A DNA stretch of 64,000 nucleotides. Origin: RZZS01 sp964491785 (GTDB taxonomy: Bacteria > Pseudomonadota > Alphaproteobacteria > Micavibrionales > Micavibrionaceae). Made by a program: the position numbers and the translations under genes. The stretch lies in the NCBI GenBank assembly GCA_964491785.1, contig CAZBGS010000007.1, positions 1 through 64,000 on the forward strand, given 5' to 3'. The notes beneath the pieces are model-generated. The model was given only the letters and a program-made list of their open reading frames with translations, made no database searches and was not told where the DNA came from. Shown here in pieces: positions 12,340 to 21,236 of the stretch. The stretch's first letter is position 1. The number at the start of each line of letters is the position of its first letter.

Positions 12340-13011
12340 ATGCGTCTGTTTATCGTTTTTTTTCTCGTTGTGCTTGCCGCCGGAGCGGCAGCTTTCGCTT
12401 CTTACGAAGGTTCGCCCGTCAGGCAATGGCTGGAGACGAGAGCCGCCGCAAAAAAATCGGAAACCCCCGAGGTTCTTTATCTGGCTCCATTTGTTGAAAT
12501 CCCCGAAAATTACGTGCCGCCGCAATCTTCCGAAGAGCTTGAGAACCGGCTGCCGATTAACAGAATTCCGCTGGAAGATCAGCACCGCTCCGCTGACGAA
12601 ATCGGAGAGTGGCTGATGGTGGTGATTGCCGAATCCTTTGCTTTTGATTCACGCGATTTTGGCAAGAACATCAACGAGGTTTCCCGTTATTATATTCCCG
12701 CCGCATATGATCAATATACCGCTTTTCTGGAGCAGGCCGGGTTTAAGGATGTAATAGAAAAAAATGATTTGAGGCTGCACAGTTTTGTTCAGGATGCGCC
12801 GTTTTTGCTGAACAAGGGCTCGCTGGAGGGGCGCTATCGCTGGCTTTTCGAAGTTCCGGTCATGCTCAGTTACCTTGAAAGGCGCGCCAAGGGATACGCC
12901 GGCAAAGAACCCTCCAACCGTCAGATTGTAATTACAGTGCAGATCGGGCGCTATTCCGATGCCGGAAAAGATGGCATTCTGGTCGAAAGCTTTGCGGCCA
13001 GAACAAAATAA
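12340..13011 (+). CDS. DotI/IcmL-like (TraM/VirB8-like) protein
   Basis: This 223-residue protein has an N-terminal hydrophobic segment (about residues 2-20) followed by a soluble domain. The second half resembles the periplasmic domain of DotI/IcmL: a tyrosine/proline-rich stretch with YIPAAYDQYTAFLEQAGF, then a hydrophobic strand, then a GxxEGRYRWLFEVPVMLSY segment and a final QIGRY strand. In Dot/Icm and IncI systems DotI/TraM is a bitopic inner-membrane protein with an NTF2-like fold linking the inner membrane to the core complex. Finding it 1.8 kb upstream of dotD supports the call. It is separated from dotD by gapR and unknown genes. I judge it a remote homologue; a general VirB8-fold protein is the alternative. 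Confidence 0.55.
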   Translation: MRLFIVFFLVVLAAGAAAFASYEGSPVRQWLETRAAAKKSETPEVLYLAPFVEIPENYVPPQSSEELENRLPINRIPLEDQHRSADEIGEWLMVVIAESFAFDSRDFGKNINEVSRYYIPAAYDQYTAFLEQAGFKDVIEKNDLRLHSFVQDAPFLLNKGSLEGRYRWLFEVPVMLSYLERRAKGYAGKEPSNRQIVITVQIGRYSDAGKDGILVESFAARTK

Positions 13012-13068
13012 AAAGCCTTTACTTTAATCGACGATCCGTGGCCTAAATACCGGCGAAAGGAGTCATTG

Positions 13069-13368
13069 ATGAGCGAAACAAACATAGCCAACTTTCCCAT
13101 AGGCGGAAACGATGAACCAGAGGCGAAAGACGTTGGAGGGGTAGCCGGTGCGCGGCTGAAGGCTTTTATTGAGAGAATAGAGCGCCTTGAAGAAGAGAAA
13201 GCGGCTCTGGCCGAAGATATTAAAGAGATTTACGCCGAGGCCAAAGGTACCGGTTTCGATACCAAAACCATGCGGAAGCTGATCAGGCTGCGTAAGATGG
13301 ATGGAGACAAGCGCCGAGAAGAAGACGAGCTGCTGGAGTTATACAAGGCAGCTCTCGGGCTGGTGTAG
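13069..13368 (+). CDS. gapR: GapR family nucleoid-associated protein (DUF2312)
   Basis: The 99-residue protein matches the GapR family along the segment RLKAFIERIERLEEEKAAL, followed by DIKEIYAEAKGTGFD and the RKLIRLRKMDGDKR region, with a final LELYKAAL. In Caulobacter GapR is a small coiled-coil protein that clamps overtwisted DNA ahead of forks and polymerases and is essential. I choose the ATG at 13069, with AAGGAG six bases upstream, over the TTG at 13066. The family is almost confined to Alphaproteobacteria, which makes this gene a good lineage marker. The acidic, variable first 20 residues are normal for the family. Confidence 0.93.
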   Translation: MSETNIANFPIGGNDEPEAKDVGGVAGARLKAFIERIERLEEEKAALAEDIKEIYAEAKGTGFDTKTMRKLIRLRKMDGDKRREEDELLELYKAALGLV

Positions 13369-13369
13369 C

Positions 13370-13555
13370 ATGCGATGGGTGCTGGTGGTTCTTGCCCTGT
13401 ATGCCGCCAGTAACGGCGGTTCGTATACCGTTCACACAGAAGAATTTCGTACAGAGGAAGCTTGCCAGCAGGCCGTGGCCGGTTTGCTGGCTATTCCTCC
13501 AGACTGGAACTCGCGCCCGAAAATCAAGGCGTTTTGCGTTCCGGACAATAAATAA
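13370..13555 (+). CDS. Small putative exported protein
   Basis: A 61-codon frame begins with an ATG one base after the gapR stop codon, suggesting translational coupling. The product has a hydrophobic start (MRWVLVVLALYAASNGG), then a polar region with two cysteines (EEACQQA and AFCVPDN). It looks like a small exported or periplasmic protein stabilised by one disulfide. I do not recognise the family. Confidence 0.5.
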   Translation: MRWVLVVLALYAASNGGSYTVHTEEFRTEEACQQAVAGLLAIPPDWNSRPKIKAFCVPDNK

Positions 13556-13654
13556 AGATTAACATAAACTCTTGTTTTTTTATTAGTTAGGTTGTATTCG
13601 TACCTAACATTGCTAAATGCAAGTAATTAAAAAAGTTTAACAGAGAGGCTGCAT

Positions 13655-13978
13655 ATGACCTGCAACAAAGCCGAAGGGGAGCTTCGGAGAGCATTTGGTA
13701 TGGCTGAAAAAGCCATTACTCTCAGTAGAATTGAAAGAGGAAGAAAAAATTATTCTGTTGAATTAAGCGATTCTTCAAGAAAGGGGGTTCTCAGCCCTCG
13801 CGATCTGGAGCCCTTTACCATCGAAGTGATTGCCGGAAGCGAAGCCTGGGCCAATTTCATAACTACGATGAGCGAAAAAGGATTAAAGGTTTCCGATCTT
13901 TCCGTCAGGCAAGACGGCTATAACGGGCATACTGTCAATACAAGCGCGATTTTCACGGTAACAAGGTCGCCGAACTGA
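13655..13978 (+). CDS. Unknown small protein
   Basis: This 107-residue frame is preceded by AGAGG about seven bases before the ATG. The product is soluble, with no signal peptide or membrane segment: a helical basic first third (SRIERGRKNYSVEL), a middle with PFTIEVIAGSEAWANFI, and a beta-rich end. I recognise no family. It sits in a gene-poor spacer between gapR and the dot genes, and could be horizontally acquired or lineage specific. Confidence 0.5.
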   Translation: MTCNKAEGELRRAFGMAEKAITLSRIERGRKNYSVELSDSSRKGVLSPRDLEPFTIEVIAGSEAWANFITTMSEKGLKVSDLSVRQDGYNGHTVNTSAIFTVTRSPN

Positions 13979-14047
13979 AGACGGAACGCTTTACTTTTTT
14001 TTCATAAATTCTCTGTATCCTGTACGCGGACAATAAACAAGTATTAG

Positions 14048-14659
14048 TTGGTTAGCCAGGTGCAAGGGAATCTATCGATTCGCAAGGTTTTGAATGAACT
14101 TGCCGCCAATCCGCAAATGGTTATGGCAGACAGCGCTCATGGCCCCTATCCTGCCAATAAAATCCGCTTCAGGAATACAGGTCATGCGTTTGATATCTCC
14201 GAGGCCACACCTTTCCTTGGCACCGATGAAATGATTCTGGTTTTGCTCAAGGATTATCTTAACGCCAAGGCTGATTATCAATCGACGTTACTTGCTTTCG
14301 GCAGAGACAACCCGATGACAGATGTTGCAGGAGATCATGCCGACAGCGCCTGGTGTTCTCTGCAAGCAAGGCTATTTGAGCTGAAGGCCGACAAGGCGGC
14401 CCTTGCCCGCACGGCGTTACTGGAAAAACTTAATAACAAGACCTGCGAGGCCCGGCATGAGTTGAGGGTACGCCGCGAGCGGTCGGATCAGCAAACGGCC
14501 AGACAAACGATAGAGAGAAGAAGGAAGCGGGCTCGCAGCGAGGATTTCGATAACTGGCTGGCCTTCCTGATTTTGTTCGTAGTCCTCTGCAAAAACCCCA
14601 ATTTGTTTTCCAAATGGATCATGCCGCATGTCGAAACCAGATCCGGTTTCGCAGGTTAA
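14048..14659 (+). CDS. Unknown protein with C-terminal membrane segment
   Basis: This 203-codon frame has a TTG start at 14048; GTG at 14060 is an alternative. The first half is globular, the middle (about 120-170) is strongly charged and likely coiled coil (RHELRVRRERSDQQ and RRKRARSEDF), and a hydrophobic segment follows (WLAFLILFVVLC) near residue 175. A tail-anchored inner-membrane protein is possible. I do not recognise it. It ends 182 bp before dotD and may be unrelated to that operon. Confidence 0.45.
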   Translation: MVSQVQGNLSIRKVLNELAANPQMVMADSAHGPYPANKIRFRNTGHAFDISEATPFLGTDEMILVLLKDYLNAKADYQSTLLAFGRDNPMTDVAGDHADSAWCSLQARLFELKADKAALARTALLEKLNNKTCEARHELRVRRERSDQQTARQTIERRRKRARSEDFDNWLAFLILFVVLCKNPNLFSKWIMPHVETRSGFAG

Positions 14660-14841
14660 TGTCTGGCGCTGGCGCAGAATCATATTTTTCACGCATATTT
14701 TTGCATTTTTCAAATTTTTGAGTTAACAAGCTTTTTAGTTTGGGAATAAGCTAAAATGCCTTCTTGTTATGTACTTTCGTTACCGCTACTCTACTAAAAA
14801 GGTGCCATGTGTGCGCCTTACAATAAGGAATAGAATAGAAA

Positions 14842-15342
14842 ATGGGCCGATTCGGTAGTCTGTTGACAATTGTTTGCGTTTCCGCGCTGGCCGCCTGCAC
14901 GTCCGGGAGACCGGTCGAGCCGCAGCTGGTTGCTTCCCCCGATACTGTTTCCCTGATGCTGGCTGAGGCTGCGGACAAAGCATCCTCGGCGCTGGAAACT
15001 CTTGCCGCAGTCGAGCAGGCGAGAACCCCGGCAGCAGAGGTCGGGAACATTCCAGATGCGCCGCCGGAATTGCGCAGGGCAATGACGGTCAACTGGATCG
15101 GGCCGGTTGAGCCTCTCGCCAGACGCGTGGCAGACAGGGCTGGATATACTTTCATGGTTATCGGCAATCCTCCGCCGGTACCAATGTTAATTTCCATCGA
15201 TGTCCAAAATCGTCCTATAATAGACATTCTGCGGGATATCGGATTGCAAATGGGTCTGAGGGCAGACCTGAAAGTCGACGCGCGGCGCAAGGCAGTAGAA
15301 ATTCAGTATGCGCCGCACTCCGGCACAGGAGCACCGGGTTAA
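14842..15342 (+). CDS. dotD: DotD-like type IVB secretion lipoprotein
   Basis: The 166-residue precursor has a lipoprotein signal with lipobox LAAC (Cys19). The C-terminal half (about 75-155) matches the DotD fold, which is related to secretin N0 domains: VNWIGPVEPLARRVADRAGY, then PPPVPMLISIDV, RPIIDILRDIGLQ and a final DLKVDARRKAVEI strand. In Legionella, DotD and DotC are outer-membrane lipoproteins that place the DotH ring; the IncI plasmid counterpart is TraH. It is first in a tight dotD-dotC-dotB-icmT series, with five bases to dotC. No dotH lies nearby, so its partner could be the pilus secretin PilN downstream; that is inference. Confidence 0.85.
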   Translation: MGRFGSLLTIVCVSALAACTSGRPVEPQLVASPDTVSLMLAEAADKASSALETLAAVEQARTPAAEVGNIPDAPPELRRAMTVNWIGPVEPLARRVADRAGYTFMVIGNPPPVPMLISIDVQNRPIIDILRDIGLQMGLRADLKVDARRKAVEIQYAPHSGTGAPG

Positions 15343-15347
15343 AATAG

Positions 15348-16184
15348 ATGTCAAAGTTTATTAAACTTTTAGCACTTACGGTCTTTCTACTGCCCGCTAT
15401 GGCCAGCGAAGTGCGGGCGCAGGAGGACTTTATCCACTCTCCGCCCCCGCAACCGATGATAACTCTTCAACAAATCCCCAAACTTAATAAAATCATCGAT
15501 GCCGATACCGGTCTTCCATTTGACATTCGAATGGAAGCAATGCGCGAGGCCGCACTTTCATATGGAGCGCGAGGCGGACTGGCATGGCGCACATATCACA
15601 TCCGAAAAGAGCTCGACCGCAGATCCAGGTATATGAATAAAGTATTCGACTTCAATCAATTACTTATTCCCGCCCCCTCAGGGCTGACCATCGAGCCGCC
15701 GATCATTTCGGAAGCCGAAAATGCAATGATCATAGACGCCGGGGGACTTACAGCTGCTGTTTCAGACCGTTATTATCACATCAACAAAAATGCACGAATT
15801 GTAAGCACAGGAAGAAACTGGCGTAATTATCTTGAACGGGACTGGGGGGAAGTCACTCCGCCGCCCGATGTTTTGCGTCCCGCCAACAAGGAAGAGCGCG
15901 AATTCTGGTCGGAGCTGGTAGCACAAGGTTGGGCCGAAGGCATAAGTCAGGCCGATGAAGTTTTTAGTAACGACCTCAACAGATTAATGGCTGATTATCT
16001 TGGAATGGTTCGTTACCGCCTGCTTTTGGCTCAGGGTATGGTTTCACCTCCCTTTGCCCTGCAAATCGACCGCGGAGTTACCGGCGGCGGAAACGAGATG
16101 CGGGTTGGCGATCGGGAGGTACAGATCACCGGTGTTCCTGTCCTGAAACCTGGATATGACGAATGGCAACCCGTAAACCGGTAA
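15348..16184 (+). CDS. dotC: DotC-like type IVB secretion protein
   Basis: The 278-residue protein has a cleavable signal peptide ending near ASEVRAQ and then the DotC-family body: RMEAMREAALSYGARGGLAWR near the start, a VFDFNQLLIP segment, PPIISEAENAM, the WRNYLERDWGEV block, and a late WAEGISQADEVF region. DotC is an outer-membrane partner of DotD (TraI in IncI plasmids). Unlike Legionella DotC, which is a lipoprotein, this sequence has no cysteine at all, so it cannot be lipidated. It overlaps dotB by 22 bases, indicating coupled expression. Confidence 0.85.
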   Translation: MSKFIKLLALTVFLLPAMASEVRAQEDFIHSPPPQPMITLQQIPKLNKIIDADTGLPFDIRMEAMREAALSYGARGGLAWRTYHIRKELDRRSRYMNKVFDFNQLLIPAPSGLTIEPPIISEAENAMIIDAGGLTAAVSDRYYHINKNARIVSTGRNWRNYLERDWGEVTPPPDVLRPANKEEREFWSELVAQGWAEGISQADEVFSNDLNRLMADYLGMVRYRLLLAQGMVSPPFALQIDRGVTGGGNEMRVGDREVQITGVPVLKPGYDEWQPVNR

Positions 16185-17329
16185 GCCTCCTTAAGGGCAA
16201 AGACAATATTGCCCAGACCTGGCCCGATGAACCGTCCAGGTTCAATGAAGTTCATGTGGATCCGTTCCTGCTCTGGTGCGTCAGAAAGAATACCAGCGAT
16301 GTCAGCATCCAGACCGACCGGCCGGTTTATACCGAAATTCACGGCACTCTCTACCCGGCGACATTCAGGCCGCTTGACGCCGCCGATATGAACGTCTTTC
16401 TTACCAGAATTTACGGAGCAGAAGCCAATGCAAGGCTGGCATCGGGTACCGATCTAGACCTTTCATACGAGATTCGACCGGATCGCTATACAAGAATCCG
16501 TTTTCGCGTGAACATAACCGCCATTCTGTCAAAGGGCCGCGACGCAGCTCAGATCACAATGCGCGTACTGCCGAACGAGCCGCCTACCATGCTCGATCTG
16601 AATATCGAAGAGGATATTATTAATTCCTGGTCGCCGCGGCAGGGCATTGTCGTGGTCACAGGGCCAACCGGATCCGGCAAGACCACTCTTCTGGCAGCAG
16701 GTGTTCGCATGCTGATGGAACGCAGGCTCGGATGCGGCAAGATAGTCTGTTACGAAGCTCCGATCGAGTATGTGTATGATGCTATAAAAAATCCTCGTTC
16801 GCTGATATCGCAGACCGAAATTCCGAGGCACCTGCCCGATTTCGCTAGAGGAGTACGCAACGCACTGCGGCGGAAGCCTAATATCATTCTGGTCGGTGAA
16901 TCACGTGACCGAGAGACCATTTCCGCTTCCATCGAGGCGGCACAGACCGGTCACCTCGTCTATACCACCACGCACACGATCGGCGTGGCGAACACCGTGC
17001 AACGGATGGTTTCCACTTTTGAGCAGGACGAGCGGGCGGAGCGAGCCTATTCATTACTCGAAACCATTCGTCTGATCATCACCCAGGCGCTGGTTCCAAA
17101 AATTGAAGGCGGGCGTATGGGCGTACGCGAATGGATGCGCTTTCCGGATGAGGTAAGAGATCGTTTGATGACCATGGACTATGCCCAGTGGCCGGCGGAA
17201 ATCCAGCGGCTTCTTCCCTATTACGGTCAGACTATGGCGCGATCGGCGGAGATTGTTTTTGAAAAAGGCCTTATCGACAGGCGCACCTATTTGCTGCTGT
17301 CGACTGCGGCCGGATCAGGGGCAGATTAG
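16163..17329 (+). CDS. dotB: DotB/TraJ-type secretion ATPase (PilT-like)
   Basis: This 388-residue ATPase has Walker A GPTGSGKTT at 167-175, an acidic stretch around CYEAPIEYVYD, Walker B IILVGESRD at 241-249 and the His box TGHLVYTTTH at 262-271. This set is typical of the DotB/PilT branch of hexameric secretion ATPases. In Dot/Icm systems DotB docks at the cytoplasmic face with DotO; in IncI plasmids TraJ is required for transfer. DotO is absent from this window. Because R64-type pili lack their own PilT-like motor and this gene lies beside one, a role in pilus retraction is conceivable; that is inference. The start ATG lies inside the end of dotC. Confidence 0.92.
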   Translation: MATRKPVSLLKGKDNIAQTWPDEPSRFNEVHVDPFLLWCVRKNTSDVSIQTDRPVYTEIHGTLYPATFRPLDAADMNVFLTRIYGAEANARLASGTDLDLSYEIRPDRYTRIRFRVNITAILSKGRDAAQITMRVLPNEPPTMLDLNIEEDIINSWSPRQGIVVVTGPTGSGKTTLLAAGVRMLMERRLGCGKIVCYEAPIEYVYDAIKNPRSLISQTEIPRHLPDFARGVRNALRRKPNIILVGESRDRETISASIEAAQTGHLVYTTTHTIGVANTVQRMVSTFEQDERAERAYSLLETIRLIITQALVPKIEGGRMGVREWMRFPDEVRDRLMTMDYAQWPAEIQRLLPYYGQTMARSAEIVFEKGLIDRRTYLLLSTAAGSGAD

Positions 17330-17388
17330 TAATTTGCCAGCCTCATGAAAAAAACTTATCATGGTTGTTATAATTTCGGGGAAGTAAA

Positions 17389-17691
17389 ATGGCCCAGTCA
17401 CAGGAAGAAGTCCAAATCGAGAAACGGAACTGGCACTGGCGAAATTCCATGCGCCCGGTCAGGTTCTTCGGTCTAGACGCCAGGGCAGCGATTCCATTTC
17501 TGATCCTTTTATTTTATTTCAGAACTATTACATTGATTTTTACGATCGTACTCACTTCGGTCTTTGCCTATCTCGAAAGGAAGGGCCTTACGTTTCCCTC
17601 GGCGCTTCGCGCTTTTCGCAGCTGGCTTATCGGCCAGAAGCGTCCGGGATGGTATTTGATGCACAAGCGCAGGCTTATTGATTATGGCTGA
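17389..17691 (+). CDS. icmT: IcmT/TraK family protein
   Basis: This 100-residue protein matches IcmT/TraK: WHWRNSMRPVRFFGLDARAA, then a hydrophobic stretch (about 35-60, FLILLFYFRTITLIF) and a basic end with GWYLMHKRRLIDYG. IcmT is a small inner-membrane protein of Dot/Icm systems, needed in Legionella for pore formation and exit from host cells; its biochemical role is not settled. GGGGAAG stands just upstream of the ATG. It closes the dot sub-operon before the pilus genes. Confidence 0.88.
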   Translation: MAQSQEEVQIEKRNWHWRNSMRPVRFFGLDARAAIPFLILLFYFRTITLIFTIVLTSVFAYLERKGLTFPSALRAFRSWLIGQKRPGWYLMHKRRLIDYG

Positions 17692-17830
17692 TATTGGTTT
17701 TTAGTAAACCGGGGTGTCATAAATTAAAAGAAATTGGATCCGATTAGCAAGTACTGCCTTGTCATTTTCCGTTCTCCCCTTTATTTTCGTCATGCAGATT
17801 TAGAGCGTTTTGTTCAGTTAGGTAAAGCAA

Positions 17831-19492
17831 ATGCAGATAAAATATTTCCAAAATGCCTGTATACTTGGTTTTTCGGCGATACTAGGTCAGACAATTCCGC
17901 TCTCCAGCGCCCATGCGGGATTTGAATGGCATCCTCCCGCAAGGCAGGAAGCACCGCAACAGAGCGGAAGCCCGCAAATTCCTGCGGCTCCGGTCGGCGA
18001 GGTTTACGAAACCGGGCCATTATCTCCCATGCCGCTGTCTCCTGCTTTTTCTGCAGATGATGGGCCTATACTGCCAACACTGGATAAGGCTCCTGAATTT
18101 CAAGAAAATTTTCATAAGCGGGGACTACTGGCTCCCGAACTTCTTGCTCCTGCGGTTCCTGAAACGGGAATAGCGCCAGGTTCAGTCGGGCTGGAACCCG
18201 AGCAGGTTTACCACGAAGGAAAACCGCTTCGCCGCCAGAAACCGCCTTTGTCCCGGGATCTTGGTTTGTTCCAGGAAAAACCTGATGCTCCTATGGCTGC
18301 GCCTGTAGTTCCGCCTGTTAGTACCGCCCCTGAAGTGTCAAATCAAGGCGGATATCCGATAATCGACCTTTACCCTCTACGTAAAGGGGAAGCGGTGATG
18401 AGCGGGACTTATAACGCTCCAGTCATTAATCCTTTGAAACCGGTTGAAAAAGACGCTAGGCCGCTGGAAGTTATTCCAAATGACTTCAGCAGGCAAAAGT
18501 ATCAGGAGACGCCTTCAGACCTTCCTTTTTACAGCGAGGCGGTAGGATTTGGCAAAAACATACCTCTGGCTCTGGCGCTCGGACAGATAGTTCCTCCTGA
18601 CTATCCTTATGCCTTTGCCGAAGGGGTAGACGCGGGCGTACGTATCGACTGGCAGGGCGGACGTCCATGGAATGTGGTTTTATCCGAGGCGATCCGCTCT
18701 CACGGACTCGAAGCGGTCATTTCCGGGAAAATGGTTTACATAAAACCTTACGAATTATCGTCTTCCAGGCGAGTTATGCCGGTAAAACGAAGCTCGGCCG
18801 ATTTCCCGCAGGAGTCTAAGCTTTCCTCTTTTGCTGATGCGAGTATCCGGAAGAATGAAAATGCCGGTTTTCTTCCGGCTTCCTATACTCCTGAGCCTGC
18901 CGGGCTTGAACCGGTATCGCTTTCAGACCCTTATTTCGTTCCTCCCAGGATAGCAGCAGTTACCAATGTCGATGCCATATCGGAACCGGTAGCACCGATT
19001 GAAGCTCCGGAGGCAAAGCCGGTATCGCTCCAGGAACCTGATATGCCAGAGCTTGAAGTTCAGGAAATTTCACCGCTGCCGAAAAAGGATCCCTGGGAAG
19101 CGGCAGCGGCAGATTTTCGCGCTCCCGATCCTGATCGTCCGTCATTCGTCAGCGAACCGGCGGCGCCGGTTTCAATCGTCAGAGAAAAACCGGTCAGCAA
19201 AATCCGCTTCGACCAGAGCGCCGTAAATCTATGGTCAGCGCAGACAGGCAGCACGCTGCGAGATACGTTAATCGGCTGGAGCGAGCGCGCCGGAGTGCAG
19301 CTTCACTGGGCGTCAAGATATGATTATCCTCTGCTTTCCGAAGTCGTCGTCCAGGGTACGTTTCAGGATGCCGTCGAAACTCTGCTAGCTGGCTTGATGG
19401 AAGCCAATCCGAGACCTATAGGAAGGCTGCATCCGAACAATCCTGAGGGGCCGGCGATCCTGATAGTCGAAACGCGCCGGGTTCTGGACTAA
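17831..19492 (+). CDS. pilL: PilL/TcpQ-like pilus assembly protein
   Basis: The 553-residue protein has a signal peptide (about 1-29, ending SSAHA) and then a long proline-rich, low-complexity linker. One STN/secretin-N-like domain lies at about 225-310 (GKNIPLALALGQIVPPDYPY, then VRIDWQGGRPWNVVL), with a second proline-rich linker, and a C-terminal TcpQ-like domain at about 460-553 (STLRDTLIGWSERAGVQLHW, then GTFQDAVETLLAGL). R64 PilL and TcpQ act at the outer membrane with the secretin. Two such modules on flexible linkers suggest a peptidoglycan-spanning secretin partner. It is the first pil gene, 139 bp after icmT, and reads into pilN. Confidence 0.78.
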   Translation: MQIKYFQNACILGFSAILGQTIPLSSAHAGFEWHPPARQEAPQQSGSPQIPAAPVGEVYETGPLSPMPLSPAFSADDGPILPTLDKAPEFQENFHKRGLLAPELLAPAVPETGIAPGSVGLEPEQVYHEGKPLRRQKPPLSRDLGLFQEKPDAPMAAPVVPPVSTAPEVSNQGGYPIIDLYPLRKGEAVMSGTYNAPVINPLKPVEKDARPLEVIPNDFSRQKYQETPSDLPFYSEAVGFGKNIPLALALGQIVPPDYPYAFAEGVDAGVRIDWQGGRPWNVVLSEAIRSHGLEAVISGKMVYIKPYELSSSRRVMPVKRSSADFPQESKLSSFADASIRKNENAGFLPASYTPEPAGLEPVSLSDPYFVPPRIAAVTNVDAISEPVAPIEAPEAKPVSLQEPDMPELEVQEISPLPKKDPWEAAAADFRAPDPDRPSFVSEPAAPVSIVREKPVSKIRFDQSAVNLWSAQTGSTLRDTLIGWSERAGVQLHWASRYDYPLLSEVVVQGTFQDAVETLLAGLMEANPRPIGRLHPNNPEGPAILIVETRRVLD

Positions 19493-19623
19493 TTTTATTT
19501 ATTTATCCCCACCTCTGACGATACCTTTACCAGCGATCCGCTTGTGGTTGCCAGGAATTGCGGTCACAATCAGGCGAGCCGGATTATGATTTTTCCGGAG
19601 TTACGTCTTTCAGGTTCGTGGAA

Positions 19624-21225
19624 ATGATTTGGTCACAAAAAATCAGGATTTTAATGTTTGTCGCCGCAGCTGCTCTCCCGGCCCTGGCAAGCTGTGAAAA
19701 TTTCAGGCAAGTAGACAGACATATCGAAACGATGCAGGAAGAAGCCGATCAGGCGCTTGCTGAAATTACCCCCTCCCAGAAGCGAGCCGGATCGTTGGTG
19801 GTTGACAAACGCCCCTGGTATGGAAACCGGGCAGTACCGATCGAGCATGGAGAACCCCTTCCGGCAACACTTTCGGCACAGAACGGGCTGGTTCTTACTT
19901 TCGAACGGCCAATGACCCTGAAAGAGGCAGCGAAAATGATACAAAACGCCTCGGGGCTGCGAGTAGCAGTTTTTGATGTTGATGGTGGAGGACGGCAGGA
20001 AACCAATCCCGTTATGTTCGTGCCTTCAAATGGACGTGAGGTCGGCGGTGGCCGAATCGTATGGCAGGGAAGTCTGAACAATCTGCTAGACCAGGTGGCA
20101 GATACCTTTGATGCAGAATGGTCTTTCGATGGCAGCATCGTCCGAATTGAAAATACCGTCTCCAAAGTTTTCATGCTTCACGCACTGGCCGGAAACATGG
20201 AAATCGGCAGCGGTCTCGAGAGCGAAAGCGGCAGTAACAGCAGCCTTCCGGAAATAGGCTTTAATACAAAAGCGACCCTGGAAATATGGTCGGAAATCAA
20301 CGGTGCTCTTTCATCCATGGTCGGCAATCAGGGCAAGGTCGCACTATCGCCCTCGACAGGCACCATTACGGTTTCCGGCCCCCCTTCAATGGTAGCGCGC
20401 GTTGAAAGTTATTTACGAGAACAGAATCGAATGCGGCTTCGGCGTATAGCTATTGCAGTAAAGGTTCTGGCTGTTGAAACCTCAAATATAAACGAAGTGG
20501 CCTTCAGACTCAGCGCCATTTTGGAACATGCGCTGCGTGGCAAGCCTTTCGAGCTCAAATCCGTGGGCGGCGGTCTTACGGCGGGCATTCTAAGATCGAT
20601 GCCACAAGTAGATAACGTTACCGGCTTCACTTCTCCCGATATCAGCAATTCGCCGGTTACCCCGAACACAGACGTAATTACCTCGGTTCTCGAAGCCTCC
20701 GAGGAAATCGAAAGGGCTACTGTGGTTCAATCCGGAGCCATCGTTACTCTTTCCGACATTCCGGCACCCTTACAGATAGGCCGAATCATACGTTATCTGG
20801 AACGTATCACCACAACAGTCGACGATGGCGATACAACAACCTCACTTGAACCGGGAGAAATTAGTCTTGGGCTCACCATGAATGTTCTGCCCAGAGTTAT
20901 TGAAAAAGACCGGGTTCTGCTTCGGCTGGCCATCGGCATCAAGGATGCGCAAACACCTTTCAGGACTTTCTCATCCGGCGGCGTCTCCATCCAGTTGCCT
21001 GAGGTCGAGACAACCGGTTTTGTGCAAAATGCCGTTCTGGCCTCTGGTGAGACATTGATTCTTGCAGGATTTGAAAAAAATCAGTCCGGTTATGAACAAA
21101 AAGGCACGCCAGGAGGTATCCTCACCGGTGGATCTAAAAGCGCCGATCGTTCCCGTGCAATCTCGGTTCTGCTGATAACTGCGGAAATTCTCCCCGAAGA
21201 GCCGTTGACAGTACTCGGGAGGTAA
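19624..21225 (+). CDS. pilN: PilN-type lipoprotein secretin of type IVb pilus
   Basis: I choose ATG 19624 because it gives a clean lipoprotein signal with lipobox LASC about 22 residues in; a TTG at 19558 would only add a polar tail. The 533-residue product has an N-terminal STN/N0 region (LTFERPMTLKEAAKMIQNAS), a middle N-domain, and a C-terminal secretin domain (LSLGLTMNVLPRVIEKDRVL, then LPEVETTGFVQNAVLASGET and GETLILAGFEKN). R64 PilN is likewise a lipoprotein secretin forming the outer-membrane gate for the thin pilus. It lies 11 bases before pilO. DotD and PilL next door carry N0- or STN-like folds and could dock to it. Confidence 0.88.
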   Translation: MIWSQKIRILMFVAAAALPALASCENFRQVDRHIETMQEEADQALAEITPSQKRAGSLVVDKRPWYGNRAVPIEHGEPLPATLSAQNGLVLTFERPMTLKEAAKMIQNASGLRVAVFDVDGGGRQETNPVMFVPSNGREVGGGRIVWQGSLNNLLDQVADTFDAEWSFDGSIVRIENTVSKVFMLHALAGNMEIGSGLESESGSNSSLPEIGFNTKATLEIWSEINGALSSMVGNQGKVALSPSTGTITVSGPPSMVARVESYLREQNRMRLRRIAIAVKVLAVETSNINEVAFRLSAILEHALRGKPFELKSVGGGLTAGILRSMPQVDNVTGFTSPDISNSPVTPNTDVITSVLEASEEIERATVVQSGAIVTLSDIPAPLQIGRIIRYLERITTTVDDGDTTTSLEPGEISLGLTMNVLPRVIEKDRVLLRLAIGIKDAQTPFRTFSSGGVSIQLPEVETTGFVQNAVLASGETLILAGFEKNQSGYEQKGTPGGILTGGSKSADRSRAISVLLITAEILPEEPLTVLGR

Positions 21226-21236
21226 CAGGCCACCCG

